A stretch of 64,000 nt of DNA. It comes from Rhodobacter sp. (GTDB taxonomy: Bacteria > Pseudomonadota > Alphaproteobacteria > Rhodobacterales > Rhodobacteraceae). Under the pieces are notes generated by a model. It was not told where the DNA came from. It made no database searches and worked only from the letters and a program-made list of their open reading frames with translations. Position numbers and translations under genes: made by a program. Location of the stretch: the NCBI GenBank assembly GCA_020637595.1, contig JACKKE010000015.1:1-64000 (forward strand). The letters run 5' to 3'. Positions 60,977 to 64,000 of this stretch are shown piece by piece. Positions within the stretch are counted from its first letter, which is position 1; each line of letters starts with the position of its first letter.

Positions 60977-61615
60977 ATGTTCTACAAACCGGCGTTGGCG
61001 AGCCTCGCCGCCCTCACCCTGGTCACCGCCTGCGTGCAGTCGAACGGCGAATACGACCGCCGCAGCACCGGCGCTTTGGCCGGGGGTGTGATCGGCGGGC
61101 TGGTGGGGGCCGCGAACAGCAACGGCAACCGCGCGCCCGAGATTCTGCTGGGGGCCGGTCTGGGTGCTCTGGCGGGCGGTGCGATCGGCGACCGGCTGGA
61201 TCGCCAGGCGGCCGAGCTGCGTGGCTCGCTGGGTCCGCAGGTGGGTGTCGTGAACACCGGCAGCGAGATCGTCGTGACCATGCCGCAGGATATCCTGTTC
61301 GCGACCAACAGCGCCGATCTGCGGTCGGATCTGCGCTCGGACCTCAACGCCATCGCGGCGAACCTGCAGCGGTATCCCGACAGCACGGTGATCGTCACCG
61401 GCCACACCGATTCGACCGGCACCGCGGCCTATAACCAGACCCTGTCCGAACGCCGGGCGGATTCGGTGGCCAGCGTGCTGATCACCGCCGGGGTGCCGGC
61501 GCGCCGGGTTGTCGCCCGTGGTGCGGGTCTGACGCAGCCGGTGGCCTCGAACGAGACCGCCGCCGGACGCGCGCAGAACCGCCGGGTCGAGATCACGATT
61601 CGTCCGAACGCCTGA
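60977..61615 (+). CDS. OmpA-family lipoprotein with glycine-zipper
   Basis: Predicted 212-residue outer-membrane lipoprotein. The signal ends in LTLVTAC (lipobox, acylated cysteine ~19). Residues ~30-75 are a glycine-zipper (GALAGGVIGGLVGAANSN, then GAGLGALAGGAIGDRLD). The C-terminal ~115 residues are an OmpA/Pal peptidoglycan-binding domain (DILFATNSADLRSDLRSDL, VTGHTDSTGTAAYNQTLSERRAD, AGRAQNRRVEI). It tethers the outer membrane to peptidoglycan. Terminator follows. Confidence 0.92.
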   Translation: MFYKPALASLAALTLVTACVQSNGEYDRRSTGALAGGVIGGLVGAANSNGNRAPEILLGAGLGALAGGAIGDRLDRQAAELRGSLGPQVGVVNTGSEIVVTMPQDILFATNSADLRSDLRSDLNAIAANLQRYPDSTVIVTGHTDSTGTAAYNQTLSERRADSVASVLITAGVPARRVVARGAGLTQPVASNETAAGRAQNRRVEITIRPNA

Positions 61616-61637
61616 GTTCACGGGCAGCGCGTCGCGG

Positions 61638-61663
61638 GGCCGGGCCAGTGCGCCCGGCCTTTT
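61638..61663 (+). terminator. Rho-independent terminator after the OmpA-like gene
   Basis: GGCCGGGC and GCCCGGCC form an 8-base stem with a 6-base loop followed by TTTT, 23 bases after the stop codon. Confidence 0.8.
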
Positions 61664-61730
61664 GCACGGAAAATGGGCGTTGCGGGATGACCTCGGTGGT
61701 CATATCTTTTGACCAATCACGGGGGAGTTC

Positions 61731-62501
61731 ATGCCTTTTCAGCCGGTTCAGCAGGAAAAACTGTCGCAAGGTGTCGTTCGGCAGATCGAACTGCTGATCC
61801 TGCGCGGCCTGCTGCGCCCGGGTGAGCGGCTGCCATCCGAGCGCGAGCTGGCCGAGCGGATGGGGGTCAGCCGCCCGTCGCTGCGCGAGGCCATCGCCGA
61901 GCTGCAGGCGCGCGGGCTGCTGGTCAGCCGGGCCGGGGCCGGGGTTTTTGTCGCGGATATGCTGGGCTCGGCGTTTTCGGACGCCCTGACCAAGCTCTTT
62001 GCCAGCCATGACGAGGCGGTGTTCGACTATGTCAGCTTTCGCCGCGACCTCGAGGGGATGGCGGCCGAGCGCGCGGCGCGATTCGGGTCGGATACCGACC
62101 TGAAGGTCATCGACACCGTGTTCCGCAAGATGGAAGCCGCCCACCAGAAGCGCAATCCGGCCGACGAGGCCGCGCTGGACGCCGAATTCCATCTGGCGAT
62201 CATCGAGGCCAGCCACAACATCATCATGCTGCACATGTTGCGGGCGATGTTCGACCTGCTGAAGGCCGGCGTGTTCTATAACCGTCAGCAGATGTTCCGT
62301 CAGCGCACGACCCGGGATATGTTGCTGGACCAGCACCGCGCCATCAACGACGCGATCCAGGCCCGCGACCCCGAGGCCGCCCGGACCGCCGCCGAGGCGC
62401 ATATGAATTTCGTGGAGCAGTCGCTGAGCGACCTGCGCCGCGCCGATCGCAACGAGGACATCGCGCGGCTGCGTTATCAGCACGAGCTGGCGCGGGAATG
62501 A
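61731..62501 (+). CDS. FadR/GntR-family transcriptional regulator
   Basis: Predicted 256-residue regulator. The GntR winged helix is SQGVVRQIELLILRGLLRPGERLPSERELAERMGVSRPSLREAIAELQARGLL in segments of residues ~10-65, followed by an all-helical FCD ligand-binding domain with metal-binding-type residues (D/H pattern EFHLAIIEASHN, then QHRAINDAI). The layout fits PdhR/LldR-like regulators of organic acid metabolism. A 55-residue gene and ACR3 follow in the same direction; regulation of them is possible but unproven. Confidence 0.9.
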   Translation: MPFQPVQQEKLSQGVVRQIELLILRGLLRPGERLPSERELAERMGVSRPSLREAIAELQARGLLVSRAGAGVFVADMLGSAFSDALTKLFASHDEAVFDYVSFRRDLEGMAAERAARFGSDTDLKVIDTVFRKMEAAHQKRNPADEAALDAEFHLAIIEASHNIIMLHMLRAMFDLLKAGVFYNRQQMFRQRTTRDMLLDQHRAINDAIQARDPEAARTAAEAHMNFVEQSLSDLRRADRNEDIARLRYQHELARE

Positions 62502-62511
62502 GAGGAACGAC

Positions 62512-62679
62512 ATGGTCGACTATGGCAAATCCGGCAACCGCTCGGCGCCCGGCAAGCAGCCGCGCAACAAGACGGTGAACGAGCATCCCCGCGGCAAGCT
62601 GGGACGCGACGACGACAAGGCGGCGCTGCTGGCGCGGATGAAGGCGGCGGCGACCCGCCAGGACAACGACGAAGGCTGA
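62512..62679 (+). CDS. Small basic/acidic hypothetical protein (55 residues)
   Basis: ATG at 62512 with AGAGGA six bases upstream opens a 55-residue frame ending in TGA at 62677, starting MVDYGKSGNRSAPGKQPRN and ending in an alternating charged region (GRDDDKAALLARMKAAATRQD). It fits tightly between the GntR gene (10 bases) and the ACR3 gene (7 bases), uses high-GC codons and has a good ribosome site, so I regard it as a real gene. No function is recognised. Confidence 0.65.
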   Translation: MVDYGKSGNRSAPGKQPRNKTVNEHPRGKLGRDDDKAALLARMKAAATRQDNDEG

Positions 62680-62686
62680 CCGGGCC

Positions 62687-63706
62687 GTGTCGGTCTTTGA
62701 ACGGTTCCTTTCGCTCTGGGTCTTGCTGTGCATCCTGGCGGGGCTGGTGCTGGGATCGGTGTTTCCGGCGCTGTTCGGGACGTTGGCCGGGTTCGAATAT
62801 GCCTCGGTGAACGTCGTTGTGGCGGTGCTGATCTGGGCGATGGTCTATCCGATGATGGTCGCGGTGGACTTTGGCAGCCTGCGCGACGTCGGCCAGAAGC
62901 CTCGGGGGCTGGTCATCACCCTGGTGGTGAACTGGCTGATCAAGCCCTTCACGATGGCCGCGCTGGGCGTGCTGTTCTTTCGCCACGTCTTTGCCGGGCT
63001 GATCGACCCCGCGGATGCCGACCAGTATATCGCCGGCCTGATCCTGCTGGGCGCGGCGCCCTGCACGGCGATGGTCTTTGTCTGGTCGCAGCTGACCAAG
63101 GGCGATGCGACCTATACGCTGGTGCAGGTCTCGCTGAACGACCTGATCATGGTCTTTGCCTTTGCGCCGATCGTGGCCTTTCTGCTGGGCGTGACCGAGA
63201 TCGCCGTGCCCTGGCAGACGCTGGTGCTGTCGGTGGCGTTGTATGTCGTGATTCCGCTGCTGGCGGGGATCGCCACGCGGCGCGCCTTGATCTCGCGGGG
63301 CGGTGAGGCGGCGCCGGGCGCTTTCACGGCGCGGATCAAACCGGCGTCGGTGCTGGGGCTGTTGCTGACGGTGGTGCTGCTGTTCGGCTTTCAGGGACAC
63401 GTCATCGTCGACAGCCCGACCCTGATCGCCCTGTTGGCGACGCCGATCCTGATCCAGTCCTATGGCATCTTCGCGCTGGGCTATGGCTGGGCCTGGCTCT
63501 GGCGCGTGCCGCACAAGGTGGCGGCGCCCTGCGCGCTGATCGGCACGTCGAACTTCTTTGAACTGGCGGTGGCCGTGGCGATCGGGCTCTTCGGCCTGAA
63601 CTCGGGCGCGGCGCTGGTCACCGTGGTCGGGGTGCTGGTCGAGGTGCCGGTGATGCTGAGCCTCGTGGCCTTTGCGAACCGGACGCGGCGCGCTTTTCCG
63701 GGTTGA
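62687..63706 (+). CDS. acr3: ACR3-type arsenite/bile-acid-sodium symporter family protein
   Basis: Predicted 339-residue inner-membrane transporter with ten segments. GLILLGAAPCTAMVFVWSQLTKGDATYTL holds the ACR3 catalytic cysteine (PCTAMVFVWS), and GTSNFFELAVAVAIGLFGL is the second ACR3 signature. It would export arsenite. The start is GTG at 62687. No arsR, arsC or arsH is adjacent, which is unusual for an ars determinant. Confidence 0.92.
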   Translation: MSVFERFLSLWVLLCILAGLVLGSVFPALFGTLAGFEYASVNVVVAVLIWAMVYPMMVAVDFGSLRDVGQKPRGLVITLVVNWLIKPFTMAALGVLFFRHVFAGLIDPADADQYIAGLILLGAAPCTAMVFVWSQLTKGDATYTLVQVSLNDLIMVFAFAPIVAFLLGVTEIAVPWQTLVLSVALYVVIPLLAGIATRRALISRGGEAAPGAFTARIKPASVLGLLLTVVLLFGFQGHVIVDSPTLIALLATPILIQSYGIFALGYGWAWLWRVPHKVAAPCALIGTSNFFELAVAVAIGLFGLNSGAALVTVVGVLVEVPVMLSLVAFANRTRRAFPG

Positions 63707-63734
63707 TCCGACTCGGCACCTGACAGAAGCTGAC

Positions 63735-63764
63735 AAAAAAAGCCCCCGGCACAAGGCCGGGGGA
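63735..63764 (-). terminator. Rho-independent terminator of the ccrM-like gene
   Basis: On the minus strand CCCCCGGC and GCCGGGGG form an 8-base stem with a 5-base loop, followed by CTTTTTTT. It lies 53 bases after the ccrM-like stop codon and also separates it from convergent acr3. Confidence 0.9.
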
Positions 63765-63816
63765 TAAGTGGCGACCGGGGCTTGGGAGCCCGGCCGCTGG
63801 CGGTAAACCGGAGGCG

Positions 63817-64000
63817 TCAGTCGTGCAGCATTTCTGCACGGATCTGCTGACGCAGGATGTCGATGGGGATCAACTGGCCGTCGCGTTTGAACTGCCAGTA
63901 GGTCCAGCCGTTGCACGAGGGTGCGCCTTCGAGAGCGGCGCGCCACCTGGTGGATGGACCCCGATGCGCTTCGGACACGAGGATCCGTCCGCACGCACTT
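63817..64000 (-). CDS. ccrM: CcrM-like adenine DNA methyltransferase, C-terminal end (partial, frame disturbed)
   Basis: The minus strand from 63816 upstream reads ...GAPSCNGWTYWQFKRDG, then QLIPIDILRQQIRAEMLHD and stop, which matches the C-terminal RAMA domain of the cell-cycle methylase CcrM (GANTC adenine methylation). The motif GSIHQV preceding it is in a different frame from ALEGAPSCNG, and VRADGS upstream is in yet another relation, so several single-base indels lie within the last ~90 bases. Either this edge is poor sequence or the gene end is damaged. The catalytic part is outside the window. Confidence 0.65.
   Translation of the reverse strand, partial: SACGRILVSEAHRGPSTRWRAALEGAPSCNGWTYWQFKRDGQLIPIDILRQQIRAEMLHD

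Overview
The window is a high-GC, densely packed chromosomal segment from an alphaproteobacterium, most likely a member of the Rhodobacteraceae/Roseobacter group. The evidence is an H-NS/HvrA-type regulator, an xseB-ispA-dxs operon, a DUF2853 protein, a CcrM-type methylase at the right edge, class III alcohol dehydrogenase with S-formylglutathione hydrolase, and many ATGA stop/start overlaps. I see no rRNA, tRNA, prophage or insertion sequence. Apart from the CRISPR array, no stretch over 300 bases lacks a gene.

Layout. 1-31.6 kb is rich in surface-polysaccharide genes broken up by housekeeping blocks: a polymerase/ligase-like membrane protein (partial) divergent from a WecG/TagA/CpsF transferase (1-1676); a minus-strand group of a two-domain sulfotransferase, a GT14/DUF5928 protein and two paralogous GT2 enzymes (4816-10034); galU, cysQ and an ABC-2 exporter permease (10187-12970); then GT4, a secreted glycosidase-like protein, GT2, GT4, flippase, CpsD-like P-loop protein and Wzz/GumC-like protein (22725-31628). 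Between these lie a lytic transglycosylase, an ArsR regulator, hvrA, map, sfsA, a beta-barrel protein, a CinA-GNAT-CMD operon and an MFS-gph pair.

31.7-45.8 kb holds idi; an orphan type I-E-like CRISPR array (27 repeats, no cas genes in the window); a translationally coupled thiolase / AMP-ligase / DUF296 operon; a GT2; the formaldehyde detoxification pair fghA-adh; a histone-deacetylase-like gene coupled to xseB-ispA-dxs; and a lone HEPN Abi-like gene. 45.9-64 kb is mostly housekeeping: amn, HU, alkB, mutY, dciA-like, a DsbA-like gene, a CaiB-like gene, corA, EamA, htpX, an adenosine-kinase-like gene, nth, MFS, an iron-sulfur reductase-like protein, Ada-like, OmpA-like, a GntR/FadR regulator, a 55-residue protein, ACR3, and the 3' end of ccrM.

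The observations most worth pursuing are the irregular orphan CRISPR array with terminator-like hairpins in two spacers, a tyrosine-free CpsD-like protein with a broken P-loop, the thiolase/ligase/DUF296 operon, a dispersed intergenic element in at least five places, the HEPN Abi-like singleton, and indications of a sulfated exopolysaccharide. Single-base indels in both the CRISPR array and the last ~90 bases mean sequence quality must be considered there. All calls come from reading the sequence alone; no searches were run.
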